A model generated the notes under the pieces. The model worked only from the letters and a program-made list of their open reading frames with translations, did no database searches and was not told the DNA's origin. Of a stretch of DNA of 64,000 nucleotides, positions 28,778 to 39,774 are shown one piece after another. Origin of the DNA: Lobosporangium transversale (lineage: Eukaryota; Mortierellomycota; Mortierellomycetes; Mortierellales; Mortierellaceae); NCBI RefSeq assembly GCF_002105155.1, contig NW_019029006.1, forward strand, positions 186,001-250,000, in the 5' to 3' direction. Made by a program: the position numbers and the translations under genes. Each line of letters begins with the position of its first letter. Within the stretch, counting starts at the first letter, position 1.

Positions 28778-29914
28778 TTATTCCCTGAGGACTTTGCGGC
28801 ATGCATAGGCATCTTCACCGTCAGCATAATACTTCTTCTCAATGTCCTGCACACTATCATGGAATATATCTATATCAGTAATTGAATAAAGCAAGAAGTT
28901 ACATGCAACATTATAATAATACCAAAACTTACGTAAAGTTGAGAGTATCCCTATACAGCTGAAGGGCAGCACGATTGCTCTTGCGAACATGAAGAGAAAC
29001 ATATTTACAGTTAAACACATCGCGCATGGCATTTTCTAAAATGGTATTCATGGAAGAAATGTCCACAAAAGAAATACGTGAGTTAGCTCGAAAATATACT
29101 TCATTTTTTGATTCCTCCGCATGCTTTTTTTCATGTTCTTTTGTGTGTTTGATCTTGTGGAAATTTGCTGGCAAGAATAATCCATTAAATAAACAGCTGT
29201 ATCTCTCCCGCTGTCTTGCTGAAAACCTCTTCCACTGAAGAAAAAAAAAAAAAAAAAAAAAAGGTAAATCAAATTGGTATATTGTGTTCCAAAAAAAAAA
29301 AAAAAAAAACTTACGTGATTGAGTCATTAATTTCTCTGCAACACCGAGTCGGCGGTAAGTACGCATTACTGACAAGGAGGTGATGTGTCCATGTGGTTCA
29401 GCTGTTGGATCCTCCTCTCTAAATGATTCATACGTTGATTTTCATCGAGTACACCACAAAAGTGAAAAAAAAAAAGGAGAAAAAAAGCCCAAAGATTAAT
29501 TGTCTCGGCCTTCATCTTGGGCTTTATCGATCTCTCACGGCTCTTGTTCATGTCCTTACAATTTTGCCAGAACATATCCAATGATCCTGCCTTTTTCATC
29601 CTCTGCCACATATGAAAGTTGAGGCCAAGTGAGAGAATGATAAAAGTCTATATGAATTGAACGTTTAAAGAATATATGAGACGTAAATAAGTTCATTTTA
29701 GATCTGTCTAAGCATTAACACACGTTAATTGTGGAAAAAAAAAAGTTACAAAGCATTGATTATCTCTATTAAACATTTGCCATACAATATTTCATCTGAT
29801 AATTTTCTGGCAGATTGTGCAAGTTACAGTTTTGCATGGCGATCATATCGTCCAACTAAGAAAAAAAGAAAACGAAGTCTTAGCTTGCATTCGTTTGATT
29901 ACTTTCTTACTTTC

Positions 29915-29951
<37 letters not shown>

Positions 29952-29998
29952 TCTTTTTCTTGAACTCTGAAACATACAGTAGCCTCACGAATATTCAT
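28778..29998 (-). CDS. ARD1: N-alpha-acetyltransferase catalytic subunit Naa10/Ard1
   Basis: Six exons on the minus strand: 29978-29998, 29786-29855, 29560-29647, 29315-29418, 28933-29035 and 28778-28853. They encode 153 residues. It opens [19 protein letters not shown] with [11 protein letters not shown] after it, and carries the acetyl-CoA loop RRLGVA within the segment [13 protein letters not shown]. The block [15 protein letters not shown] and the end [12 protein letters not shown] are typical. With Naa15 it forms NatA, which acetylates Ser/Ala/Thr/Gly N-termini cotranslationally. The acidic C-terminal tail seen in animal Naa10 is absent, giving a core-only enzyme. The introns hold poly-A tracts (29241-29262, 29292-29309). 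Confidence 0.94.
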
Positions 29999-30169
29999 CT
30001 TGAATAGAATGTATCGCAGCGATTCTTGAGGAAGAAGAAGTACTAGTAGGAAGGGGGTCCAGTTCTATGAAGAATGTGTTGAATGCTGAATGCTGAATGT
30101 GAATACTCGCGTGTTGAATGACTATCTCCTGATCTGTTTGTGGCTTCACAACCCACAAAGTTGCCTCTC

Positions 30170-30201
<32 letters not shown>

Positions 30202-30518
30202 CCGGCCGTTCATTTTAAGATAACTTTTTTTTTGTGGTTATTATAACTCATATTTTGCAATCCGGGGTTTTGGTTCTTTTCACATCTAAGATAATGTAAA
30301 CGGTGGTAAGAGGCCCCTGTTGGAAAAAACGAAGGCCCCGTCTGGCTCGTACCTTTTTTTTATATCATTATCATATGGTGAGCATTAAATTCCATAAAAG
30401 GTATTACTGCGATTGAGCGCACAATTGAGCCAATTGAACTTGACGGACACGCTCTTTCGCTCCCCTTAAAAAATTGTTTGAGCCTACAGGAGTGTGGAAG
30501 AGGGATGCCTACCGCCAC

Positions 30519-30552
<34 letters not shown>

Positions 30553-31126
30553 AAACAGACAAAGGCAATAGAAAGGTCTGCCTCAGGAAAACAATGAATG
30601 AGTAAGCGGCAGGGTTCTGTCTCTGTTGAGTATTTTTTTGTATGGTTAATGGTATTCTCACTTACTTACCTTTTTGACTCTTCTTACATTTTCCAATCTG
30701 GTCATTTATCTAATTTATAAAGTAAAATACTGTGTTGAAGAAAAGATAACGTGCTCAGGAGTTAAGAGTGATATGGAGGCAAAGAAGCGTATGGTTGTTG
30801 ATCATATTTTTTCATTGTGGGCTGCTATGCCCTGAAACCTTGCGCCCATTTGTGTTTGTGTCTTTTGCGCATGGCTTGGTTTTTTTTTTAAAAAAATACC
30901 GCAACAATTCACAATGACCCACCCCTTTCCATGCATAAAAAAAGAGTTCGTCGGTTCCTTCCGATTTTACCTCTTGACAAGTCAACCCTCAAATGAACTC
31001 CCTCTCTCTTTTCTCTGTCTTCCAGTTTTTCCATCCATCCATTCTAGGAATCACAAACCAACTGTTTGTTTTTAGACACTACTATTTACATTTCTCTGGA
31101 CTTCAAACACACATTCATTCCTAACC
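29999..31126. other. Divergent spacer between NAA10 and the NAB-like gene
   Basis: About 1.1 kb with poly-A runs at 30172-30200 and 30519-30551 and a pyrimidine-rich leader before 31127. No gene is seen. Confidence 0.5.
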
Positions 31127-33365
31127 ATGGCTACTGTCCATAGCCTACCTACGGGCACTAATTCCGTAGAGCCACGCCATGACACTCTTCCCGAGGACAT
31201 GTCTTCGCCTGTGCTCCCCTCTGACCCAGAGTTTGACTCGGCTGAGGAGCACCAACCCACTCGTACACCTTCGCCACCATCTGGTCCTCCTATTACAGGC
31301 GCAGCTTTGCCTTCCAATAACAATACAAATACATTTGATAATGCGCAACACCATTATCAACAATTACAACACCAACAGCAACAACAAACAACACCCCTCA
31401 GTCAGCAGGATAGGAACTCTCAGCGTACCTTGCATGTCCCTGCTCCACTCCGGAGGCACACTAGCAACAGCTTCATGGCTTTCAATGAGATGCCTACATT
31501 AAACGCTTTTCTTAATCACTGTAACCTCTCGCAATATCTTCAATCATTTACTGATGCTGGTGCCACTGATGAATACATGCCGCTTATGATTGATTTTGAC
31601 GACGACGACCTCAAAACTGTTATGGAATCTATTCCCATGAAGCCTTTCCATGCTGTTGCTTTTCGCAAAGGTATCCGTGACTTGCGAGAAAGAAGCCGTA
31701 TGGGGTCCATGCACTTCGATAATTCACAGAGCTCATTTATGCAGCCAGAACCACACAGCACGCTTCATTACTCGCATTCACAATTCTTCCAGCAACCATC
31801 TCAACCTTCACAGGTTTCACATACTCAGCGGTCGCATTCATCACAGACATCAGCCAGTCTTTCACAGCCTTCAAGGGGATATAGTCATCATCCTAATTTG
31901 TCACAACAGACCCCAGAGTTATATCATCAGCCCTCCATCTCTAAAAGCAATTCCCAAAGACAGAATTCACAAACCAGCTCTTCACAACCACAGGCACCTT
32001 CATTCATCCCAACACCATCGCAAGTGCTATCTGGCGGAGCGATCTATCAGTATGTTGGGCCTGCACCACGTAATGTGGAGGCTAACTACGTTTCTCAACC
32101 AGTTACTATCTTCCATCCAGAGCAAAGGACCCCTAGCAAGGTAAACATGGGTTAAAACCTAAATCTAGGGAATGGTTTTGATCGATCTGATATCTGAGTT
32201 ACGATGTGATATTTGACATGGTGACTGACTAAAATGTAAGAAAAAAATGTTTTGAATTGACGTATTATAGAACGAGCATAGACCACTAAAGCGTAGACGG
32301 TCCTCCACAAAGACTCCTCCTAATACTGTAGTTGAAGACTCATCGCCCGTATTGCCAGAACCTAGCTCATTCAACTCTAGTTCCTCTTCTTCATGGGGTG
32401 CTAATACACCCAATACTATGCAGAGCTCCTCCAATACACAGCAAGATGCAGCCACTCGAGAGATGATTATGCATCAAGCGCTCATTTATGGGAAGGATTC
32501 TTCTCGGTCCTTGACAAAGTACGAGCATGCCATCAATTGCGCTGCTCAGAGTCTTGCTCTCGAAGACCCTAGTTTACTGACGAACAAAGGAAAACTTTGG
32601 ACCAAAGCTAAAGCAAAATTGCTAGAAGAAGATTATGAGTATAAACGGGGCAAATCTCGATCCAAATTGCCAGAAGCCGAGCGGAAAAAGGATCAAAAGA
32701 GTAGTAAGGAGCGTTTAGTTCAGAAGAGAGAGGCCAATGCATCAAATGCTGCTAAGCTTCGTGTTCGCCGTATCAATTCGCTCAACGAGCAATTTCATCG
32801 TAAGACTGCAGATCGTGAGGCTCTATTGGCTCATCTCCTTCGTCTTGAGTCGCCAGAGTATAAGCAATCAAATCCGGCGACTTTCGAAATGGATGCGAAG
32901 CAAGCTCGTGAAGACTTGACGCGTGTGGAGAATGAACGACAGACTATCTCTAAAGAGCTCGGATCGCTCAAGAACAAAGAGCGGAAGCACCAATGGTACG
33001 AGAAGAGGAAAAAGGATCGGGCTGAAAACGGAGAGCCATCTGAACAAGAAGACAAGGCTTTGAATGCCGGAACAGATGCTGAAGCAGATGGAGAGGCAGA
33101 GACGGATACAACGGTGGATCCTGATGGCGATGCCAGTCAAAAGGCTCAAGCAGCTAAGCCGGAGCCTGCAGTAAGCTCCTCATCTGCATCAAAACAGGAG
33201 TCAACACTATCGAAACCAATTACCTGGAAACCTCGAGCAACCGTACTGACACCACCTGCACCGGCACCCACAGCTTCGAATGACGTTACTAAGCCAACGT
33301 CACGACCTAAGAAGCTAAAAGATGTATTTCGAGTTAGCGAATACACGCCGGTCGTGAAGTCGTGA
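31127..33365 (+). CDS. Putative transcriptional co-regulator with NAB NCD1/SAM-like domain
   Basis: Exons 31127-32140 and 32271-33365 (phase 0 join) encode 702 residues. Residues about 122-187 (FLNHCNLSQYLQSFTDAGA, then DFDDDDLKTVMESIPMKPFH) resemble the NCD1/SAM-like fold of NAB co-repressors, a small helical oligomerisation domain. A Gln/Ser-rich linker with many SQ dipeptides follows. A second conserved-looking helical block spans about 399-471 (YEHAINCAAQSLALEDPSLL, KGKSRSK), then a charged coiled-coil-like segment (about 480-600). A basic patch KRRRSS at the exon 2 start could be a nuclear signal. Assignment as a nuclear regulator is inference from the domain; the second block I do not recognise firmly. 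Confidence 0.6.
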
Positions 33366-34254
33366 ACTCAGAGCGGTGTGGGTCAGATTATCATCGCATG
33401 ATTGAAAAAGAGTGAACACAAAGCTCCTACTTGTAATTATCCCATTACTCCATTTTCTTTTTTCCTTCTTTTTTATTTTTACTATCAACCTGTCCTATAT
33501 ATACTTTACTTGGTGTTCTTGTGCTGGTCGTGCTTTATGTAAGGCATGTTTTATGTTTGCCGTGCTCGTAAATGACCATCGCTTTACACGTGAATACGAC
33601 ACTTGTTTCCACAATTTGGTAGCCATTGATAATACCACCAAAGGGAAAAAAGCGCTTCGGAGAAGGAGCACTTCAGAATGAATGTATACATACTTGAAAA
33701 TGTTTATTGAAGCACAGTTTAATATGCCTTTAGAGACATCTAGCTGGACCCACATTCAATATTAAGCAGATCTGTTCTCATGATGATGACGCGAAATGAT
33801 TTTATTTTTAAAGGTTGACGACTTTGGCAAAATTTGTTGTGTATCAATTGAGCACAATCCTGGCTAGTGAGCGAAAATGTGAAAATGGACTAACATAAAG
33901 AACGGAGAATGTTCTACTTTAAGTTCTATACACGTACACGTTGAATGAGTTGAGTGGGTTGGAGGGACGTTTATCTGTCACAAATCGAAGTTGTCAGCAT
34001 AAATACAAAAGATGGGTACAAACAAGACACAGCTTGTTTTTTTTAGCCTCAGACAAAAAAAAACTTTTTTGGTTCCTGGTCGTGGCACCCATATCTCTCT
34101 CGGACCAATTATCGAGCCCTACTTTTTTGACCCCCTCTCTTCTTTTTCTTCTCTCTCTTTCTTTCTTTTCTTTTTTTCTTTTTTTATTCACACACTCCAT
34201 TCTTCTCATTCCTTTCCCCTCCACCTCCCTCCGATTGTGTCTATTCTTGTCGTC
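33366..34254. other. Spacer between the NAB-like gene and the elongase
   Basis: About 890 bp. The last 150 bp before the elongase ATG are CT-rich, as is common ahead of genes here. No gene is seen; open frames are short and lack family similarity. Confidence 0.5.
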
Positions 34255-34701
34255 ATGGAGCAACTCCTCAAGTCACCTCAGGACTTTTTTATTGATTTTG
34301 CTAGGAACTTCGGTGTCCTCGCAGCTCCTTATGTCGACCCTCTCGAGGCGGCAGTGAGGGGCCAGCTGGAGAAGCTTTTCCCCACAGCGGTTCAGCATGT
34401 TGACCGGTTCCTGAGTGCGGTAGAATCGCCCTTGGCAGTTCAAAATCTTCCATTGATGAATGGATTTCATGTATTTTTGATCGCAACCGCGTATTTGGTG
34501 GTTGTCTTTTTGGGAATGCAGATCATGAAACATTTTGAACGATTTGAGGTCAAGACTTTTTCATTGCTTCACAACTTTGTCCTGGTTTCAATCAGTGCTT
34601 ACATGTGCGGAGGAGTTCTTTATGAGGCTTACAAGTCCAACTATGGATTGTTTGAGAACTTAGCGGACCACTCTAGCAAGGGATTGCCTGTAAGTATCCG
34701 T

Positions 34702-34739
<38 letters not shown>

Positions 34740-34814
34740 TTTTCCCAAATGGATCCTTTTCTTCTTTTTTGAGTTTATGAGCAAAAGAAACACGTATGCA
34801 CCTTGATACATTCG

Positions 34815-34848
<34 letters not shown>

Positions 34849-35837
34849 ATCTGCACACAATTCGTTCTCAACTGTACCATATTATTCAAGTTACGAATTG
34901 ACACCTGAAAATAATGCAGCGGGAAGGAATTAGGGAGGGAATATGCTTTCAACAGAAAAAAGACAAAAAAAACTTTGTACTCCCACACTTTTCGCATGAT
35001 TCATGAACAAGAGTATAGCAATGCGCTGACAGGAACTATGCCACGGAACTTGAGCATTTTTTGCATCTGGAAAAAAAAAATGTCTAATAAGCAAATAAGC
35101 ATGCGCACGCTTACAAACCGGCGTATGTACAATTTGAGTCCACGACAGACTTGACAAAACACATGTCTAATTTATTTTAACCTCCTTACATCTAGATGGC
35201 CAAGATGATCTGGCTCTTTTACTTTTCCAAGATCATGGAGTTTGTTGACACGATTATCATGGTCCTCAAGAAGAACAACCGCCAGATCTCGTTCTTGCAC
35301 GTCTATCACCACTGCTCCATCTTTACGATCTGGTGGCTGGTCACTTTGGTTGCCCCCAACGGTGAAGGTAAAAAAAAAAATAACAAGATGCAAATGGCGT
35401 GTACTTGGTGTTTCATAATGAATAATGAAACCCCGCATATTTCTGTTGGAATGTTGGTCATTTCTTCTGAACTAAAATATCAACCTCAAAATCAACCTAA
35501 ATCAATAATAGCCTACTTCTCTGCCGCATTGAACTCCTTCATTCATGTTATTATGTACGGCTATTACTTCCTTTCAGCTCTTGGCTTCAAGCAGGTTTCC
35601 TTCATTAAGTTCTACATCACTCGCTCACAGATGACTCAATTCTGCCTGATGATGATTCAGGCCTCGTGGGACATGTATTCCATGAAGGTTTTGGGTCGTC
35701 CTGGATATCCCTTCTTTATCACTGCTCTTCTGTGGGTCTACATGTGGACCATGCTTGGTCTTTTCTACAACTTTTACAGGAAGAACGCCAAGCAGGCCAA
35801 GCAGGCCAAGCAGGCCAAAGCAAAGAAGTTGCAGTAA
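34255..35837 (+). CDS. GLELO: ELO-family polyunsaturated fatty acid elongase (GLELO-like)
   Basis: Exons 34255-34689, 35196-35367 and 35512-35837 encode 310 residues; M. alpina GLELO has 318. Similarity is very high along the chain, for example FERFEVKTFSLLHNF, MAKMIWLFYFSKIMEFVDT, the catalytic histidine box HVYHH (H180, H183, H184), NSFIHVIMYGYYFLSALGFK and MLGLFYNFYRKNAKQAK. The protein is a multi-pass ER membrane condensing enzyme; the M. alpina homologue elongates gamma-linolenic (18:3n-6) to dihomo-gamma-linolenic acid in arachidonic acid synthesis. The C-terminus has three KQA repeats and Lys-rich ending, an ER-retention-like tail. Intron 1 has a poly-T of about 30 and a poly-A run. 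Intron 2 (144 nt) has no stop in frame. A substrate preference for C18 PUFA is inferred from similarity. Confidence 0.96.
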
Positions 35838-36027
35838 AAACAAAAAAGCATAGAATAAAAAAGGAGATGCTGGCAATAAAATAAAGAATGGAAAGAAACA
35901 ATCGCTCTGGTCCATCTTTTCATTGCCGTCGTGTTTGTGCTTGCATATCATTTTATACTTTATTGCTTTGATATAGTTTGTAGGATGTCCTCTATCAATG
36001 CAATACTCTCTATTTTACTACATTTAC

Positions 36028-37104
36028 TCACTTCGCATCATCGTCATCATCACTCTGGTCATCAAGATCAGTATCCCATTCATCTTCCCACTCGTTACCC
36101 GTGACTAGTATTCCACGACTCTTCCAATAGGCTTTTCCATAGGTGCACAAGATTTCTTCACCTGGCTGAATCCGTTTAAGGACTTTACAGCCCATTCGGA
36201 CCTGTCCTGTGATCACATCTCTATGGAGGTCCCAACAGACGTTGGGACCTTGCTCTTGAGTCCTGATCCCCCTGAAATCATTGACGAACCGTCCATGGTT
36301 ACCATGGACTGAGGCATCAAGGTTGAGATCATTACAGAGGTACAATGTATGGTCCGAGTTGGGATCTGCATATCCATCAGGGACGACTAATGAGATATAA
36401 TCCAACAGATGAAGGCCTGGCCGTAAGAGTTTTGTAGCAAAAAGACCATATGATCCAAGCACTGGATGATCTGGAGGAGAATCAATGAATCGGATTTCGT
36501 AAGGTGGGGGATCTGAGGAGAGAGTTCGAAGAGAACCAGGGATGGCATGTCCGATGGGTATATCGTCATAGTCTGACTCGAGCTCACTCCTTGGTCCATC
36601 ATCACCCTCTTTCTCCTCCTTATTTTTATTACTATCATCACTCTCGTTTTCCTTATTCTTGTCCTCTTCATATCTTTCTTTTCTGTCTTTTCCAAGTGCC
36701 TCTATCTGTTGTAGCTCCTTTTGTTGACGTCGACGTCCTTGTACAATATCAAGGAGAGAAACAGGAATTGACAGATGATATTCATAGTCAAGTAGATATT
36801 TGACATGTTTGGGCCAATTGACAGGCAATAGATCTGGATCGATAGTTGAGACATGTTCTTGTGTCTCCTGCTGTTGTAAAGGCTGCTGCACAATTGATGA
36901 TATCGTTTTTGGCATCAGCAATTGTTCTAGGTCCTTGTTTAACTTGGCGTTAACGATACTCTCGATCTTCTCAGCATCGAGGGGATCCATAGGAGCAATA
37001 TCTTGATTATACTTCTTATTGCCACCAAGTGGCCTTTCTTTTCCTGTAGAGTTCATGGAGTTGTTTGTGTTTGCTTCTTTAACAATAATAAATAAACTAT
37101 ACAT
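36028..37104 (-). CDS. SET-domain protein, putative lysine methyltransferase
   Basis: A single open frame gives 358 residues from the ATG at 37104, or 342 from the ATG at 37056, which has a plausible context; the start is uncertain. The N-terminal half has an acidic, Lys/Glu-rich low-complexity stretch. The C-terminal SET domain starts near residue 214 (PVLGSYGLFATKLLRPG). It shows the SAM-pocket Asn motif in NHGRFVNDFRGI, then GPNVCWD, MGCKVLKRIQPGEEILCTYG and a Tyr in YGKAYW. No pre-SET or post-SET cysteines are seen. The end is acidic (DDQSDDDDD). A substrate cannot be assigned. It faces LSM7 head-to-head, and converges on the elongase with 190 bp between stops. Confidence 0.82.
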   Translation of the reverse strand: MYSLFIIVKEANTNNSMNSTGKERPLGGNKKYNQDIAPMDPLDAEKIESIVNAKLNKDLEQLLMPKTISSIVQQPLQQQETQEHVSTIDPDLLPVNWPKHVKYLLDYEYHLSIPVSLLDIVQGRRRQQKELQQIEALGKDRKERYEEDKNKENESDDSNKNKEEKEGDDGPRSELESDYDDIPIGHAIPGSLRTLSSDPPPYEIRFIDSPPDHPVLGSYGLFATKLLRPGLHLLDYISLVVPDGYADPNSDHTLYLCNDLNLDASVHGNHGRFVNDFRGIRTQEQGPNVCWDLHRDVITGQVRMGCKVLKRIQPGEEILCTYGKAYWKSRGILVTGNEWEDEWDTDLDDQSDDDDDAK

Positions 37105-37216
37105 GATTCCAACGATTTTATTTAGGTACCGTGGCTTGGAGTATTTCTTGGAATGCAAAAAGTGTTTTCCATTTCCACACGACCTCCATTATAATTATCA
37201 TTTAAAACAAGCAATC
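37105..37216. promoter_or_regulatory. Short bidirectional promoter, SET gene / LSM7
   Basis: Only 112 bp (160 bp if the SET protein starts at 37056) separate two divergent starts. No clear TATA box for LSM7 is seen; the spacer must serve both genes if the starts are right. Confidence 0.5.
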
Positions 37217-38225
37217 ATGTCTGACAGAGTAAGACACATCCAATTATGGTTACATGGGACATAGGAAGGATGAATAAGACTGCATGCCATGTTCAATGTC
37301 GGAAACAAAAAAGAAAAAAGAAAGAAAGGACCTGCCATATCCACCAGACGGAAAGTCAAGTTAGACGGACAAAAGACAAACAGATTTTTTTTGCCTCTAC
37401 CAAAATAACAACAGCGATAACATAAAGTGAGCTTCAAAGGAGAAGCGTTGCTGTTGCAGAAGAAATCTGTATCAATGGTTTTTAACAATCTCACTAATCC
37501 GTGAATTGATTCCTGGCTCGTTTATATTATTTTAAATAGCCAAGAGGTGGATATAACTCACGTGGGGGTGGTGGTCGTGGCGGACGTGGTGGTAGTGGTG
37601 GTAGTGGACGCGGCGGTGGACGTGGAGGCAGTAGTTCAACTCATATAGAAAGGCCCAAGAAGGAATCGATCTTGGACCTTGGCAAATACATGGATCAGAA
37701 AATTCGAGTCAAATACAGCGGCGGACGCGAAGGTAATTTCGAACGAATTCGCTTGGAATGACAATAAAAAAACAATATCAAGAAGTTTCAACTAACTCTT
37801 TGTTCTGTTTGATTTTTGGTCCATCCTTTTTTTTTTTTCTGCAGTCGTAGGGACATTGAAAGGTTATGATCCACTGTTGAACCTCGTTTTGGATGAGACA
37901 GAGGAATATCTGAGAGGTAAAAAAAAAAAAAAAAAAAAAAAAAAGATAGAGACATGAGGAGAGAGCCATCCATGAAGCCAGACATATCAATATGAAAATC
38001 TTAATAGTATCTCATGTCTCTATACTCTTGCTCATATTGTCTGGAACCTTCCCTTCTCCTTCTCTGTCATGTAAATTAGATCCTGAGGATGGGCGTCTGC
38101 TAGACCAAACCAGAACCTTGGGGCTCATCATTTGCAGAGGCCCTGCCGTCATTTTGATCTCGCCTATGGATGGTACTATGGAGATTGCCAATCCTTTCAT
38201 TCAAGAAGAGGAAGCTGTCATCTAA
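37217..38225 (+). CDS. LSM7: U6 snRNA-associated Sm-like protein LSm7 with RG-rich N-terminal extension
   Basis: Exons 37217-37228, 37540-37732, 37845-37916 and 38080-38225 encode 140 residues; LSm7 is usually 103-115. Exon 1 codes only MSDR. Exon 2 begins PRGGYNSRGGGGRGGRGG and continues RG/SG-rich before the Sm fold (ESILDLGKYMDQKIRVKYSG). Sm1/Sm2 landmarks are VVGTLKGYDPLLNLVLDET and LGLIICRGPAVILISP. LSm7 is part of the LSm1-7 ring for mRNA decay and LSm2-8 on U6 snRNA. The RGG stretch is an added feature that could bind RNA or be arginine-methylated (inference). Confidence 0.95.
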
Positions 38226-38542
38226 AAACAGTAGAAAAAATGGAGAAAAGAACCTCTATCTTTATACAAACAATTGAAGAAGTCTTGACTACACCCTCAT
38301 TAAGGCCAACTAAAAAAAAAAAAAAAAAAAAAAAAAAAACATGCTTGGAAATATGAACGTTGGAGTGTCTATTCTTTTTGCTATTTTATTCATCGCCCAG
38401 GTGAAGAAGAATTGCATATATTCTTCTGATACAAAATGTATTATCTGCTTTTCGTCTCTGCTTGTCAAGAGGGTCTTCTAGTAAACAATGGCACAAATAT
38501 TCAGGTGCTTATTCTTGTGCATTTATGAACTAATTTGTCTCT
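38226..38542. other. Convergent spacer LSM7 / NDUFA1
   Basis: This 317-bp region contains a poly-A run at 38312-38339. No gene is seen. Confidence 0.5.
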
Positions 38543-39282
38543 TTACAAATGCTCCGTTTCTATCGCCCACGCGCTATTAGTCGAAAATCCAGAAGGTGCA
38601 GTTGTTTGATGCTAACGACGTTCAAAAAAAAAGAAAAGCAATTATGAATAAGCAACAACCAGATATTGATAGTAAACGGTAGCAATAATTATGAACCAGA
38701 AGCCTTACGGTCTGTCCGCGTTTCGTGCCCGTGAGGCGGTAGTCGCGCTCCATCATGATTCTGTCCCAGCGGTCAAGGCCGTATCTTGTAGGCTACAAAA
38801 TAAAATACATAGTGAATGTAAATGAAATGTCCAAAAAAAAAAGAAAAATCCGTGCTGCTTTTCCTCATCCATTGAACAGACTTATATGGGAAGGGACCAA
38901 TGATACACCAAAAAAAAGGTGCCGCATCGTGTAGAGTAAATATGGCTATTGTAGATAGTCCATGTCTAAACGTTGTATCCTCTGGCTCCAGTACATAATG
39001 ATCTATCTTTTTTTTCCCTTTTCTTTGCTGCGATTGTCTTCTTTGGATCTTGCTCTGTTACCTGTCCCTCGTTGACACTGGTCTTGAGCTTGTGGAAGAG
39101 AATTCCCGAAGCTCCAAAAAATCCGGTAATCAAACTATATTTTTCAATTAATTGTGAATCAAATGGAGAGTGTTAATTCAGAATCTGGAACTCGAATGGG
39201 TCTTTACTAATCTGATTATGAAGAAGTTCTTTATATTTTTTTGTTACCCAAGAGGAATGAAGGCCTCAAATGGAACTGGCAT
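38543..39282 (-). CDS. NDUFA1: Complex I accessory subunit NDUFA1 (MWFE-type)
   Basis: Four exons on the minus strand: 39248-39282, 39062-39134, 38709-38792 and 38543-38611. They encode 86 residues. The start MPVPFEAFIPLGLITGFFGA is a fungal NDUFA1-type N-terminus with a transmembrane helix. The matrix/IMS part has GLDRWDRIMMERDYRLTGTK followed by RGQT, equivalent to the SLMERDRRISG block of mammalian MWFE, and ends ...NSAWAIETEHL. It is a supernumerary subunit of mitochondrial NADH:ubiquinone oxidoreductase needed for assembly. Splice phases all agree. Confidence 0.9.
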
Positions 39283-39542
39283 ATTCGGATGTGATTACAG
39301 TGGCGAAGGGGAGAATAACTAAATAATTAAATAAATACGGATGACAACTTTGAAAGGATATGATGTCTCTGAAGATCGGGTCAGTTTCGGTTGTAGCTCT
39401 AGTACAATGGAAGACTCAAATTACGTCATAGAAATAGATGGGAGTCGAGATCAGCTGATTTATTGCTCTGAACACCTCTCACTATCATTGTATCGATTAC
39501 TCTCTCTTCTTTCCTTTCCCCTCTTTGGTTCAGTTGGTGCAG

Positions 39543-39774
39543 TATAACTGGCGAGATATCCTCTCGAGAGAGAGCCCTGAGTCGAATTCAACGCGCGCAA
39601 GTGAGAAAGTTGGTTGAGGAAAGAGGTAACAGAGAGGATGTTTATGGGACGGCTGGCATGAAGAATTTTATCAAGATGGCGAAGACTGCAATTAAAGAGC
39701 TCTACGAACATGGCGGAAGGTGTATCGAGAATCTAATTTGGTTATCAGAACCACAATCGTGGCGAGGAGACTAG
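39543..39774 (+). pseudogene. Possible exon or gene fragment of unknown family
   Basis: After an acceptor-like GTGCAG, a 76-codon open stretch contains RAQVRKLVEERGNREDVYGT and FIKMAKTAIKELYEHGGR before a TAG. Its charged, helical composition looks coding. A possible upstream ATG exon lies at 39341. I do not recognise it and cannot build a full gene. Confidence 0.25.

Noticed and set aside
34012-34254. N-terminal extension of the elongase frame
   Set aside because: Upstream codons are a CT-rich leader; MEQLLKSPQDFF matches elongase N-termini.
37105-37158. Longer SET protein start
   Set aside because: The first in-frame codon there is TTG, not ATG, and would invade the LSM7 promoter.
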